The notes: generated by a model from the letters alone, not told the origin. DNA of 64,000 nt from Pseudomonas sp. dw_612 (GCF_018449725.1 NZ_JAAVVC010000002.1:186001-250000), one strand, 5' to 3'. Positions 34,674-43,442 are shown, counted from the first letter of the stretch. Translations and numbers: made by a program.

Positions 34674-36446
34674 ATGAATTTCAATCTGCAACTCGACGCC
34701 CTGCGCAGCGCTTATCGCGACGGCCATACCACGCCTCGGCAATTGCTGTTGAGCCTGCGCGACAAAGCCGCCGCGCTGAACCCGGATTATCACCTGTTCA
34801 TCCATTTGCTCAGTGTCGAGGAACTGGAACCGTACCTCGCCGCGCTCGACGGGCGTGATCTCGACAGTTTGCCGCTGTACGGCGTGCCGTTTGCGATCAA
34901 GGACAACATCGATTTGGCGGGCATTCCCACCACGGCGGCGTGTCCGGCATTTGCCTATGTGCCGGAGCGTTCGGCGACCATCGTCGAGCAGTTGCTGGCG
35001 TTGGGGGCAATTCCGCTGGGCAAGACCAATCTCGACCAATTCGCCACCGGGCTGAACGGCAGTCGCTCGCCTTATGGCGCGTGCCCGAACAGCGTGCTGC
35101 CGGAGTATCCGGCGGGTGGTTCCAGCGCCGGATCTTCGTTGGCGGTGGCCTTGGGCATAGCAAGTTTCTCCCTGGGGACGGACACGGCGGGCTCCGGGCG
35201 CGTGCCGGCGGCGTTGAACAATCTGGTGGGGTTGAAAGCCACCAAGGGATTGATTTCTACGGGCGGCGTGGTGCCGGCCTGTCGCACGCTGGATTGCGTC
35301 ACGACCTTCACTGCGACTGCCCGTGAGGCCAGTCAATTGCTGGCGCTGACCGCGCATCTCGATCCACGGGACGCCTACAGCCGCCGCAATCCGTTGTGGA
35401 ATGACGGCTCGGCATTCGGCGCGCCGCGCCCCTTCCGTTTCGGCGTGCCCCGCGCCCGGGACCTGGAATTTTTCGGCTGCCCGGAAGGCCCGTTGTTGTT
35501 CGGTGATGCCATCGATCAGCTGAAAGCCATGGGCGGTGAAGCAGTGGAACTGGACCTGTCGCCCTTCCTCGAAGCCGCTCAGTTGCTGTATGAAGGCCCG
35601 TGGGTGGCCGAGCGCTACAGCGTGGCCGGTGAGCTGATGGAGCAAAACCCCGAAGCGGTGCTGCCAGTGATTCGCGCGGTACTGGCCAAGGCCCCGGCGG
35701 TGACCGGCGTGCAGACCTTCCGCGCGCAGTATCGACTGCAAGAGCTGAAGGCGCTGTGCGACCAGGCACTGGAAGGACTGGATTGCGTGCTCACGCCGAC
35801 CATCGGCCGCCCCGTCACCTTGGCGGAACTGGCGGCGGAACCGGTGCTGCGCAATTCGGAACTGGGCTATTACACCAACTTCATGAACCTGCTCGACTAC
35901 GCCGCCGTCGCCGTGACCAGTGGTTTCATGGGTAATGGCTTGCCGTGGGGCGTGACGCTGTTTGGTCGGGCGTTTACCGATCAGTATTTGTTGAGCGTGG
36001 CGGATGCTTTCCAGCGTCAAAAAGATTCGTCTGCGCCAACGACCGTGGCTCGCAATGATCGTGCTCGGCTGGTGGTGTGCGGCGCGCATCTGGAGGGGCT
36101 GGCGTTGAACTGGCAACTCAAGCAGCGCGGGGCTCGACTGCTTGAATCGACGTTTAGCTCACCGGACTACCAGTTGTACGCGCTGGCCGGCGGCCCACCG
36201 TTTCGTCCGGGGATGGTGCGGGTGAAGGACGGCGGCGTGGCGATTGCGGTGGAGGTCTGGGAATTGCCGAGCAGTGAATTGGGCTCGTTCCTGACCGGGA
36301 TCCCGGCGCCGTTGGGGTTGGGCAAGGTGCAACTGGCGGATGGGCGCTGGGAGAGTGGGTTTATTTGTGAGGCTTACGGACTTGAAGGCGCGGTGGATAT
36401 CAGTCATCTCGGCGGGTGGCGGGCTTATCTTGAGACTCGTGGCTGA
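34674..36446 (+). CDS. atzF: allophanate hydrolase
   Basis: A 590-residue amidase-signature enzyme splitting allophanate to ammonia and CO2. The catalytic triad is Lys76 (FAIKDNID), cis-Ser150 (AGGSSAGSS) and nucleophile Ser174 (TDTAGSGRVPA). The extra C-terminal domain (about 460-590) is the one typical of AtzF/DUR1-type allophanate hydrolases. It begins 24 bases after the carboxylase stop with AAAGGA, and completes the route guanidine, carboxyguanidine, allophanate, ammonia. Confidence 0.93.
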   Translation: MNFNLQLDALRSAYRDGHTTPRQLLLSLRDKAAALNPDYHLFIHLLSVEELEPYLAALDGRDLDSLPLYGVPFAIKDNIDLAGIPTTAACPAFAYVPERSATIVEQLLALGAIPLGKTNLDQFATGLNGSRSPYGACPNSVLPEYPAGGSSAGSSLAVALGIASFSLGTDTAGSGRVPAALNNLVGLKATKGLISTGGVVPACRTLDCVTTFTATAREASQLLALTAHLDPRDAYSRRNPLWNDGSAFGAPRPFRFGVPRARDLEFFGCPEGPLLFGDAIDQLKAMGGEAVELDLSPFLEAAQLLYEGPWVAERYSVAGELMEQNPEAVLPVIRAVLAKAPAVTGVQTFRAQYRLQELKALCDQALEGLDCVLTPTIGRPVTLAELAAEPVLRNSELGYYTNFMNLLDYAAVAVTSGFMGNGLPWGVTLFGRAFTDQYLLSVADAFQRQKDSSAPTTVARNDRARLVVCGAHLEGLALNWQLKQRGARLLESTFSSPDYQLYALAGGPPFRPGMVRVKDGGVAIAVEVWELPSSELGSFLTGIPAPLGLGKVQLADGRWESGFICEAYGLEGAVDISHLGGWRAYLETRG

Positions 36447-36455
36447 TCCGACATC

Positions 36456-36622
36456 CACCCCTCACCCTAGCCCTCTCCCCAAAGGGGCGAGGGGACTGAA
36501 CGAGGTGTTCATACGACTTACACCGACCTGAGATATCGAGCCGAACGAAATACCTTAAAAGCATACGGTCTGCTCCCTTTCCCCCTCTCCCCTCTGGGGA
36601 GAGGGCTGGGGTGAGGGGTGGC
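36456..36622. repeat. dispersed repeat with CCCTCTCCCC arms
   Basis: CCACCCCTCACCCTAGCCCT at the left is repeated inverted at the right (AGGGCTGGGGTGAGGGGTGG). The inner parts CTCTCCCC...GGGG and CTCCCCTCTGGGGAG can form smaller hairpins. It fills most of the 300-base gap between atzF and the diguanylate cyclase gene. A different family from the REP elements above. Confidence 0.85.
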
Positions 36623-36746
36623 TCTTTCTTTCGCCACAACTCTCAATCAACCCAAATCACCCGCCATTCCCCCCACAAATCCCGCAGTTATTTCCCCCCA
36701 GTCCCACTAGAATGCATGCCATCAGGTCACTGCCAACGGAACCACC

Positions 36747-38234
36747 ATGCCGCTTCGCTCGCCGCTGTATTCCCAACGTTCGTTGGTCCTCACGCTGATT
36801 GCGTTATTGGGTGCCGGTTTCCTCGCCACCTCGTTTCTCAGCTACTACGCCTCGCGAGCGTCGATCCGCGACAACATCGTCAACACCGAATTGCCGCTGA
36901 CGTCCGACACGGTCTATTCGGAAATCCAGAAAGACCTTGTCAGACCGATCCTGATTTCCTCGATGATGTCCCGCGACACCTTCATGCGCGACTGGGTGGT
37001 CAACGGCGAGCACGACCCCGACCAGATGACCCGCTACCTCAACGAGGTCATGACCCATTACGGCGCCTACACAGCGTTTTTCATCTCCAACAGCAGCCTG
37101 ACCTACTACCACGCCAAAGGCGTGCTCAAGCAGGTCAAGATCGACGAACCCCGGGACGCCTGGTACTTCCGTGTTCGCGACATGAAAGAACCCTACGAGA
37201 TCAACGTCGACCCGGACCTGGCCAACAAGGACAACCTGACGTTCTTCATCAACTACAAGGTCTACGACTACGACAAACGCTTTATCGGCGCGGCCGGCGT
37301 CGGCCTGACGGTGGATGCGGTGATCAAGCTGATCGACAAGTATCAACAGCGTTATCAACGCAGCGTGTACTTCGTCGACACCTTCGGTCGCCTGGTGCTC
37401 ACCGGCGCCGAGGGCGGTCCTGAAGGTGCGCGGGCGGGCCAGAGTCTGGGCGACCTCAACAGCATGAAAGGCCTGGTCAGCCAGTTGCCCAAACCCCACA
37501 GCGGCAGCTACGAATATTCCGTCCACGGCCAGGGACATTTCCTCAACGTGCGGTTTATTCCGGAGCTGAACTGGTACCTGTTCGTCGATAAACGTGAAGA
37601 CAGCGCCCTCAGTGAAATCCGCCAGTCGTTGTACCTCAACCTGCTGATCTGCCTGCTCGTCACCTTGATTGTGCTGGCCCTGCTCAACCGGGTGATCAAA
37701 CGTTATCAGGGCAAGATCCAGGCCCAGGCGACCCTCGACAGCCTGACCGAACTGCCCAACCGCCGGGGCTTCGACCTGTTGGCGGCGCAAGCCATGCACG
37801 AGGCCCAGCGCGAACCGAAACCGCTGACGGCGTTGCTGCTGGACCTCGACCATTTCAAAGTGTTGAACGACACCTACGGCCACCTCGCCGGTGATCAAGT
37901 GCTGATCGGTTTCGCCCGGGACCTGGAAAGCTGCCTGCGGCATTCCGACATTGTCTGCCGTTGGGGCGGTGAGGAATTTATCGTGCTGCTCAAGGACACC
38001 GACGGTGAGACCGGTCAGAAAATCGCCGAGAAAATTCGTCAACATGTGGAAAAACAGCGTTATGCCTACAACAACAAGGAACTGCATCTGACCGTGAGCA
38101 TCGGCCTGACCACCCTGCAACCGGATGAAACCTTGCATACGCTGCTGTCCCGGGCCGATCATGCGATGTACCGGGCCAAGCAAGCCGGCCGCAACCGCAC
38201 CTGCGTGGAAATGCCTCACTCCGTTTATGAATGA
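36747..38234 (+). CDS. membrane diguanylate cyclase with periplasmic Cache domain
   Basis: A 495-residue cyclic-di-GMP synthase. TM helix 1 (about 14-33), a periplasmic Cache-type sensor of about 240 residues, TM helix 2 (about 290-310) and a C-terminal GGDEF domain. The active-site motif is GGEEF (CRWGGEEFIVLL). The product-inhibition I-site RxxD is intact five residues before it (RHSD). Ligand unknown. The stop overlaps the ATG of the next small gene. Confidence 0.92.
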   Translation: MPLRSPLYSQRSLVLTLIALLGAGFLATSFLSYYASRASIRDNIVNTELPLTSDTVYSEIQKDLVRPILISSMMSRDTFMRDWVVNGEHDPDQMTRYLNEVMTHYGAYTAFFISNSSLTYYHAKGVLKQVKIDEPRDAWYFRVRDMKEPYEINVDPDLANKDNLTFFINYKVYDYDKRFIGAAGVGLTVDAVIKLIDKYQQRYQRSVYFVDTFGRLVLTGAEGGPEGARAGQSLGDLNSMKGLVSQLPKPHSGSYEYSVHGQGHFLNVRFIPELNWYLFVDKREDSALSEIRQSLYLNLLICLLVTLIVLALLNRVIKRYQGKIQAQATLDSLTELPNRRGFDLLAAQAMHEAQREPKPLTALLLDLDHFKVLNDTYGHLAGDQVLIGFARDLESCLRHSDIVCRWGGEEFIVLLKDTDGETGQKIAEKIRQHVEKQRYAYNNKELHLTVSIGLTTLQPDETLHTLLSRADHAMYRAKQAGRNRTCVEMPHSVYE

Positions 38235-38458
38235 CCTTGATGAACAAGCCTGACCTCTGCCCGGCCTGCGGCGCCCCCAACGACTGCAGCCTGGCCGACC
38301 CACGAACCGCCGACCGCGCCTGCTGGTGCTACGGCGTCAGCATCGACCCGGCGGTCCTCGAAGCGCTGCCGGCCGAACTGCGCGACCTCTCTTGCCTGTG
38401 CCCGCGTTGCGCCCAGGTCGAGGCGCAGCTGCAAGCAGCCGCCCGGCCGATCACGTAA
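38231..38458 (+). CDS. cysteine-rich CWC-family small protein
   Basis: A 75-residue protein with six or more cysteines arranged CPACG, C(S)L, ACWCYG and CLCPRC, matching the small cysteine-rich CWC family and suggesting a zinc site. The ATG overlaps the diguanylate cyclase stop (ATGA). A second ATG three codons later is also possible. Function unknown. The pairing with rsuA downstream (34 bases) is seen as gene order only. Confidence 0.78.
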   Translation: MTLMNKPDLCPACGAPNDCSLADPRTADRACWCYGVSIDPAVLEALPAELRDLSCLCPRCAQVEAQLQAAARPIT

Positions 38459-38492
38459 GATGCGCGGCCCTTCTCCGTCCGATTGTTAACCG

Positions 38493-39185
38493 ATGCGTGT
38501 AGATCGTTTCCTCAGCAACTTGCCGCGCTTCAACCGTAAGCAGGTTCGTCTGTTGCTGGTGGAAAAACGCGTGCGTATCGACGGAAAAGTCGTCAGCGAC
38601 CCTCATAGCGAAGTGTTGGAATTCAGCTGCGTTGAAGTCGACGACGACGTGCTGCAGGTCGGCAAACCCGCGCGCTATTTCATGCTGAACAAGCCGCCCG
38701 GCTGCGTCAGCGCCACCCGCGACCCGCAACACCCGACGGTGCTCGATCTGATCCACGAACCGGACAAATCTGACCTGCACATCGCCGGACGCCTGGACTT
38801 CAACACCACCGGTCTGATGATCATCACCAACGACGGCAGTTGGTCGCGGCGCCTGACCCAACCGCAAACCAAATTGCCCAAGGTCTACTACGTCGAGACC
38901 GAACAGGACATCGGCCCGGAGTATGCAGTCACCTTCAACGAGGGGCTGTACTTTGCCTTCGAGGAACTCACCACGCAGCCCGCCGAACTGGTGCTGCTCG
39001 GCGCGAAGTCGGCGCGGCTGAGCATCGTCGAGGGTCGTTACCACCAAGTGAAGCGCATGTTCGGCCATTTCGACAACAAGGTGCTGCGCCTGCACCGCGA
39101 AAGCATGGGCCCGCTGCTGCTCGATAACGCGCTAAAACCGGGCGAGTACCGTGCGTTGCGCACCGAAGAGATTCAATTGATCTAA
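38493..39185 (+). CDS. rsuA: 16S rRNA pseudouridine(516) synthase
   Basis: A 230-residue RsuA/RluB-family enzyme that makes pseudouridine at 16S rRNA position 516. An N-terminal S4 RNA-binding domain (MRVDRFLSNLPRFNRKQVR...) precedes the catalytic domain with Asp102 in AGRLDFNTTGL, the same number as in E. coli RsuA. The C-terminal GRYHQVKRMFG motif is intact. No other gene of the pathway nearby. Confidence 0.92.
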   Translation: MRVDRFLSNLPRFNRKQVRLLLVEKRVRIDGKVVSDPHSEVLEFSCVEVDDDVLQVGKPARYFMLNKPPGCVSATRDPQHPTVLDLIHEPDKSDLHIAGRLDFNTTGLMIITNDGSWSRRLTQPQTKLPKVYYVETEQDIGPEYAVTFNEGLYFAFEELTTQPAELVLLGAKSARLSIVEGRYHQVKRMFGHFDNKVLRLHRESMGPLLLDNALKPGEYRALRTEEIQLI

Positions 39186-39232
39186 GCAGGCGACCGCTCA
39201 GCAGAAGTTGTCGAACAATTTACGAATGACAC

Positions 39233-39261
39233 TTGCGCGATGTCGTGACCCCTGCTTGAAT
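39233..39261 (+). promoter_or_regulatory. sigma-70-type promoter of phaG
   Basis: TTGCGC (39233-39238), 17 bases, TTGAAT (39256-39261), about 237 bases before the phaG ATG. This hexamer pair and its distance agree with what I recall reported for P. putida phaG, so a leader of about 230 bases is expected. A short palindrome GTGAC-N6-GTCAC follows at 39280-39295. Confidence 0.6.
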
Positions 39262-39497
39262 CAGGACGTCGGCCAAATTGTGACCGACGAGTCACAACAT
39301 ACTTCTAAGAAACTTTTTGCCGGCAGAGAACCCTCAGGTTCCGCTTTCCACCGGCAGACTGCCCGCCAATAACAATACCCGTCGACCTGCCTTACCGGAT
39401 CGACATGGGCCTCCAAATTCCAGGCGTATGCCTACCTGTCACAAAGCTCGTGCAATCTCATTTGCGCGCATACCCGCTTGCCCAGGAGTCTTATGAC

Positions 39498-40382
39498 ATG
39501 AGGCCAGAAATCGCTGTGCTGGATATACAGGGTCAGTATCGGGTTTACACGGAGTTCTATCGCGCAGACGCCGCAGAGAAGACCATTATTCTGGTCAACG
39601 GCTCGATGGCCACGACTGCGTCGTTTGCTCAGACCGTGAAAAACCTCCATCCGCAGTTCAATGTGGTGTGCTACGACCAGCCCTACGCGGGCAAGTCAAA
39701 AGCCCACAACCTGCACGAGAAATTGCTGACAAAGGAAGTTGAAGGCCAGATCCTGCTGGAGCTGATCGACCACTTCGCCGCCGAACACGTGCTGTCGTTT
39801 TCCTGGGGCGGCGCCGCGACCCTGGTCGCCCTCGCCCAACGGCCACGGCGCATCGAAAAAGCCGTGATCAGCTCGTTCTCCCCAGAGATCAACGAGCCCA
39901 TGCGCGACTACCTCGAGCGCGGCGTCGACTACCTCGGCAGCCGTGATGGCGACCGGGTCGGCAACCTGGTCAACAGCACCATCGGCAAACACCTGCCGTC
40001 GCTGTTCAAGCGCTTCAACTATCGCCACGTGAGCAACCTGGCCGAGCACGAATACGGGCAGATGCACTTCCACATCAGCGACCTGCTGCACAGCGATCGG
40101 CAGTGCTTCCTCAAGGCTGCCGAAAAAATCAACGTGCCGGTGCTGTTCATGAACGGCGAATGGGACGAATACACCGCCGCCGACGGCGCCCGACTATTCG
40201 CCAACCACGTGCAACACGCCACCTTCAGCACCCTGCAAGCCACCGGGCACTTTCTCGACATGGAACACAAAGCCGCCTGCCGAGACAGCCAAAACGCACT
40301 GCTGGGCTTCCTGAAACCCGAGCAATACGCCAGCCGACCGCGTTACCACTACGTCCAGGACCACCATGCACTGGCAATCTGA
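39498..40382 (+). CDS. phaG: 3-hydroxyacyl-ACP thioesterase/transacylase PhaG
   Basis: A 295-residue alpha/beta-hydrolase that links fatty-acid synthesis to medium-chain polyhydroxyalkanoate, acting on (R)-3-hydroxydecanoyl-ACP. The N-terminus MRPEIAVLDIQGQYRVYTEF is near-identical to P. putida PhaG. The nucleophile elbow is FSWGGA (Ser102), and the C-terminal GHFLDME supplies the catalytic His. It starts at 39498 after AGGAG. An upstream in-frame extension lacks family sequence. No pha synthase genes are in the window. Confidence 0.95.
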   Translation: MRPEIAVLDIQGQYRVYTEFYRADAAEKTIILVNGSMATTASFAQTVKNLHPQFNVVCYDQPYAGKSKAHNLHEKLLTKEVEGQILLELIDHFAAEHVLSFSWGGAATLVALAQRPRRIEKAVISSFSPEINEPMRDYLERGVDYLGSRDGDRVGNLVNSTIGKHLPSLFKRFNYRHVSNLAEHEYGQMHFHISDLLHSDRQCFLKAAEKINVPVLFMNGEWDEYTAADGARLFANHVQHATFSTLQATGHFLDMEHKAACRDSQNALLGFLKPEQYASRPRYHYVQDHHALAI

Positions 40383-40390
40383 AACAGCGT

Positions 40391-40457
40391 CATCGCGAGC
40401 AAGCCCCACCCTACAGCGTTAACGTTTTGTGTAGGAGCGAGGCTTGCCCGCGAATGG
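40391..40457. repeat. REP-like inverted repeat (family E)
   Basis: CATCGCGAGCAAGCCCCACCCTACA and a near-complement TGTAGGAGCGAGGCTTGCCCGCGAATG flank a short loop. It follows the phaG stop and may act as its transcription end. Confidence 0.75.
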
Positions 40458-40562
40458 CCGTTACGCGGTCCATGCCTTCGTGCTACCCCGTGCTAAATGC
40501 AACGCGCATAAAGAAAAACTTCAAATCCACGCGCACATCTGGTACAAAGTCAGCCGCTCTGA

Positions 40563-40636
40563 GCGGGTGTCGTATAATGGCATTACTCCAGCTTCCCAAG
40601 CTGATAACGAGGGTTCGATTCCCTTCACCCGCTCCA
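40563..40636 (+). tRNA. tRNA-Gly (anticodon CCC)
   Basis: 74 bases with encoded CCA. The acceptor stem GCGGGTG pairs with CACCCGC. The anticodon stem CCAGC/GCTGA-side encloses loop TTCCCAA, giving anticodon CCC. The T-arm is GAGGG-TTCGATT-CCCTT. Discriminator base is T. A Rho-independent terminator follows about 50 bases later. Confidence 0.96.
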
Positions 40637-40690
40637 ATCGAATTTTGGTCTCGCGTTGAGGTTTTTTGACGGGGGATGTAGAGATAGAAA

Positions 40691-40719
40691 AAAACCGGTC
40701 CTATGTGGCCGGTTTTTTT
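40691..40719 (+). terminator. Rho-independent terminator after tRNA-Gly
   Basis: Stem AAAACCGG / CCGGTTTT with a 10-base loop and a T-run, ending the tRNA transcript. Confidence 0.88.
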
Positions 40720-40875
40720 ATGGCCGGGATTTAGTGGAACCGCCTGTAAACGCCCGCCCAATGGAGTGCCAACGGCCCATTTTCCGGGGCGCCAATGGCG
40801 CCAAATCTCGAAATAGCAACGTCCTACACTACTCTAGGAATTGTCCGTAGACTTGCGGATTGCCGTGTCTTTGTC

Positions 40876-41097
40876 ATGAGCCCTATAGTCCGATCCACGC
40901 CCAAATGGCGTATCGGGTTTGGCGACTTGATGACAACGACCCAGAAAACTCCGGGATTTTTCGGAGCTTTTCTGACTGCATTTTGCTGCGCTTTTTTTGG
41001 TGGCTGTGCGTGGGAGATCTTCGGGTCTGCCGGTTTTACCGTTGTCCGGTTCGCCAACCCGCGTACAGCTACCACCCTATTGTTTGGCGACGATTGA
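40876..41097 (+). CDS. possible small protein, 73 residues (weak)
   Basis: An open frame starting MSPIVRSTPKWRIGFGD with a central hydrophobic stretch (FFGAFLTAFCCAFFGGCAW) and ending NPRTATTLLFGDD. There is no clear ribosome site, and the frame can be extended upstream without evidence. The DNA around it (TCCGTAGACTTGCGGATTGC just upstream) looks like a structured leader that I have the impression recurs before small Pseudomonas ORFs, so this may be non-coding leader of the next gene. Low confidence either way. Confidence 0.3.
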   Translation: MSPIVRSTPKWRIGFGDLMTTTQKTPGFFGAFLTAFCCAFFGGCAWEIFGSAGFTVVRFANPRTATTLLFGDD

Positions 41098-41100
41098 GTG

Positions 41101-41117
41101 GTAGGTCTTTAACCTAC
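41101..41117 (+). other. hairpin directly upstream of the small gene
   Basis: GTAGGT-CTTTA-ACCTAC, a perfect 6-base stem, 16 bases before the ATG at 41133. No ribosome site is obvious between them. Confidence 0.5.
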
Positions 41118-41132
41118 TAACGGTAATCACTT

Positions 41133-41396
41133 ATGAACGAATACATGGCTTTAACCAGCAACGCCGACGATCTTCCCTCCCTGTTCGTCAACACGACACA
41201 ACCGCTGCACTCACTGCTCAGCACGGCCAGTTACAGAATCCGGGCCGTGACACAGCTGCTTGAAAACCTCGCGATGCGGGGTGATGTCACGTCTGATTCG
41301 GTGGTCCTCAGCGACTTTGCGTTGCTCTGCTGCGTGCCCTTGCGCGACGGTTGCGATGTGCTGGACGTGATCGCTCGACGCATGGATGCGGAATAG
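41133..41396 (+). CDS. small hypothetical protein, 87 residues
   Basis: Starts MNEYMALTSNADDLPSLFVN. An alternative ATG lies four codons later. It is a helical, soluble protein with no signal or membrane helix. The size and the pattern of an N-terminal LF(V) segment followed by two amphipathic helices recall the small DUF3077/DUF6124-type proteins of Pseudomonas, but the match is only by general appearance. A proper terminator follows, which supports expression as its own unit. Confidence 0.55.
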   Translation: MNEYMALTSNADDLPSLFVNTTQPLHSLLSTASYRIRAVTQLLENLAMRGDVTSDSVVLSDFALLCCVPLRDGCDVLDVIARRMDAE

Positions 41397-41411
41397 TTCT
41401 GACGTTAGATT

Positions 41412-41435
41412 GGGCGCCTTTTGGGGCGCCCTTTT
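41412..41435 (+). terminator. Rho-independent terminator after the small gene
   Basis: Stem GGGCGCC / GGCGCCC with a 6-base loop followed by TTTTCGTTT, 16 bases after the stop of the 87-residue gene. Confidence 0.85.
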
Positions 41436-41441
41436 CGTTTC

Positions 41442-41576
41442 TGTAGCAGCTGGCGAAGCCTGCGTTCGGCTGCGCAGCAGTCGTGAAATCAGGCGATGCG
41501 GTGTATCAGAAGGACCGCGAATTCAGGTTTTACGACTGCTACGCAGCCGAACGCAGGCTTCGCCAGCTGCTACAAA
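41442..41576. repeat. long REP-type inverted repeat (family C), copy 1
   Basis: TGTAGCAGCTGGCGAAGCCTGCGTTCGGCTGCGCAGCAGTCGT-type left arm with a nearly complete inverted right arm. Total about 135 bases. Copy 2 at 52174-52308 is almost identical over its full length. It takes up about a third of the 41397-41773 gap. The remainder shows no gene. Confidence 0.92.
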
Positions 41577-41773
41577 GGTGTGTTCGTCCTTGGTTACATA
41601 TCCATAACGCACATCTCGTTTCCCGTTTTAATCCAACCCGCTAGCATTCCCTCATCTACAACCACCCTCCCCCTGCGCGACCATCAACGAATACGCGCCA
41701 TCACTCTTCGAGGGAAACCAATCGGCCGCACCACCGGTGCCGCCCGTGACGAACTCAGCAGAGCAATTCGAAC

Positions 41774-42502
41774 ATGACGCAAAACATTTACGACGATCCG
41801 GAGTTTTTCCAGGGTTATAGCCGGATGGGCCGCTCCATTGGTGGTTTGGATGCAGCGCCTGAATGGCCGGCCCTTCAATCCATGCTGCCGTCGATGAAAG
41901 GTCTGAAAGTGGTAGACCTGGGCTGCGGTTATGGTTGGTTCAGCCGTTGGGCCAGTGAGCAAGGTGCCGACAGTGTGCTTGGTGTTGATGTGTCGGAGAA
42001 GATGCTGGAGCAGGCGCGCAAGACAACTTCCGCAGCCAATATCCGATATGAACGCGCCGACCTGGAACACCTCGACCTGCCCGTCGGCAGTTTCGACCTG
42101 GCCCACAGTTCGCTGGCATTGCACTACATCAAGGATTTGCCCGGCCTGTTCACCAATATCCACAAAGCCCTGAAACCCGGCTCTCGATTTGTGTTTTCCA
42201 TCGAACATCCAATCTTCATGGCCCCCCGCAATCCGGGGTGGTTGATTGATGACGAAGGTCGCAAGCGTTGGCCGCTGGACAGCTATCAACTGGAAGGTGA
42301 GCGGGTGACGAATTGGCTGGCGGAGGGTGTGATCAAGCAGCACCGTACGGTGGGGACTTTGTTGAATGCGTTGATTGCGGCGGGGTTCACGATCCGGTAC
42401 GTCAACGAATGGGGGCCGACGGATGCGCAGGTGGCGGCGCAGCCGGCGCTGGCGGTGGAGCGTGAGCGGCCGATGATGATGTTGGTGGCGGTGGAGCGCT
42501 GA
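41774..42502 (+). CDS. class I SAM-dependent methyltransferase
   Basis: A 242-residue Rossmann-fold methyltransferase. Motif I is VVDLGCGYGWFSRW (about 43-56), motif II ADLEHLDLP, and motif III LAHSSLALHYI. The family resembles small-molecule (UbiE/Tam-like) methyltransferases. It starts MTQNIYDDPEFFQGYSRMG. Substrate not identifiable from context. It stands between repeat elements and a second methyltransferase gene on the opposite strand. Confidence 0.85.
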   Translation: MTQNIYDDPEFFQGYSRMGRSIGGLDAAPEWPALQSMLPSMKGLKVVDLGCGYGWFSRWASEQGADSVLGVDVSEKMLEQARKTTSAANIRYERADLEHLDLPVGSFDLAHSSLALHYIKDLPGLFTNIHKALKPGSRFVFSIEHPIFMAPRNPGWLIDDEGRKRWPLDSYQLEGERVTNWLAEGVIKQHRTVGTLLNALIAAGFTIRYVNEWGPTDAQVAAQPALAVERERPMMMLVAVER

Positions 42503-42544
42503 AATGCGGCAGGCTGATGCCACTTAACTAAGGAACACCGCAAT

Positions 42545-42639
42545 CCCTGTGGGAGCGAGCTTGCTCGCGATGGCGTAGTGTCAGTCAATATCAATGTTGG
42601 CTGACACACCGCTATCGCGAGCAAGCTCGCTCCCACAGG
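42545..42639. repeat. REP doublet (family A)
   Basis: CCTGTGGGAGCGAGCTTGCT and its inverted copy AGCAAGCTCGCTCCCACAGG. GTGTCAG and CTGACAC form an inner stem. It lies between two convergent methyltransferase genes. Confidence 0.92.
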
Positions 42640-42671
42640 TTCAGTGTTTCAAATGACTATCTCAGGGGCTT

Positions 42672-43442
42672 TTATCGTGTCGCTACGATGAACAACCGCG
42701 GAAACGGCAACAACACCGTCCCATCCTCCAACGCCGGATAAGCCTGTTCAATCGCCGCCAGATACCGCCTCAAATACTCCGCTCGCTCCCCCTCATCCAA
42801 CGGCTCAAGAAACGGCCGCAACCCACTCCCCTTGAACCACTCAACAACACCCGAAGCCCCACCCGCCAGCGGATGATGGTAAGTCGTGCGCCACACATCG
42901 ACGCGCGCACAGTGCGGCTTGAGCATCGAGTAGTAAGCGCTGGCACTGGCCATGTCCGTCCGTTGCCCGGCGGCGTCCGCCAACTTGCTGGCCCAAGGAC
43001 CATTAGCGGCGACTTCGCGCATTAAACGGTGGGAGGGTTCATTGAGATTGTCCGGCATCTGGATTGCCAGGCTTCCACCCTCGGTCAGTCGGGATGCCAG
43101 CGAAGGCAGCAACGTGGAGTGATCAGGCAGCCACTGCAAAACGGCGTTGGCGAAAATGACGTCGAACGGGCCGCTATCGTTCCAGGTTGCGATGTCAACG
43201 GTGTCGAACTGCACCTCGGGCAAGCGCTTGCGGGCGGCGTCGATCATGTCGGGCGAACTGTCCACGCCACGCACCAGGGCATTGTCGAAGCGCTCGACCA
43301 GCAACTCGGTGGAGTTGCCGGGGCCGCAGCCGATATCGATGGCCGAACGCGCGTCCACGGGCGGGATGGCCGCGAGCAAATCGCGGGCCGGGCGGGTGCG
43401 TTCATCTTCAAAAGCGACGTATTGTTTGGCGGACCAACTCAT
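42672..43442 (-). CDS. tam: trans-aconitate 2-methyltransferase
   Basis: A 256-residue SAM-dependent methyltransferase that methyl-esterifies trans-aconitate, an inhibitor formed from cis-aconitate. The start MSWSAKQYVAFEDERTRPA and motif I AIDIGCGPGNSTELL match the Tam family, as does the C-terminal YLAAIEQAYP segment. The ATG at 43442 follows AGGAGAACGCA. A longer upstream reading is not family-like. Confidence 0.88.
   Translation of the reverse strand: MSWSAKQYVAFEDERTRPARDLLAAIPPVDARSAIDIGCGPGNSTELLVERFDNALVRGVDSSPDMIDAARKRLPEVQFDTVDIATWNDSGPFDVIFANAVLQWLPDHSTLLPSLASRLTEGGSLAIQMPDNLNEPSHRLMREVAANGPWASKLADAAGQRTDMASASAYYSMLKPHCARVDVWRTTYHHPLAGGASGVVEWFKGSGLRPFLEPLDEGERAEYLRRYLAAIEQAYPALEDGTVLLPFPRLFIVATR

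Noticed and set aside
34275..36116. 613-residue minus-strand frame opposite allophanate hydrolase
   Set aside because: Shadow of atzF, which has its full catalytic triad.
39309..39338. AlgU-type promoter before phaG (GAAACTT ... TCAGG)
   Set aside because: An extra base in the -35 and a poor -10. The TTGCGC-N17-TTGAAT site fits better.
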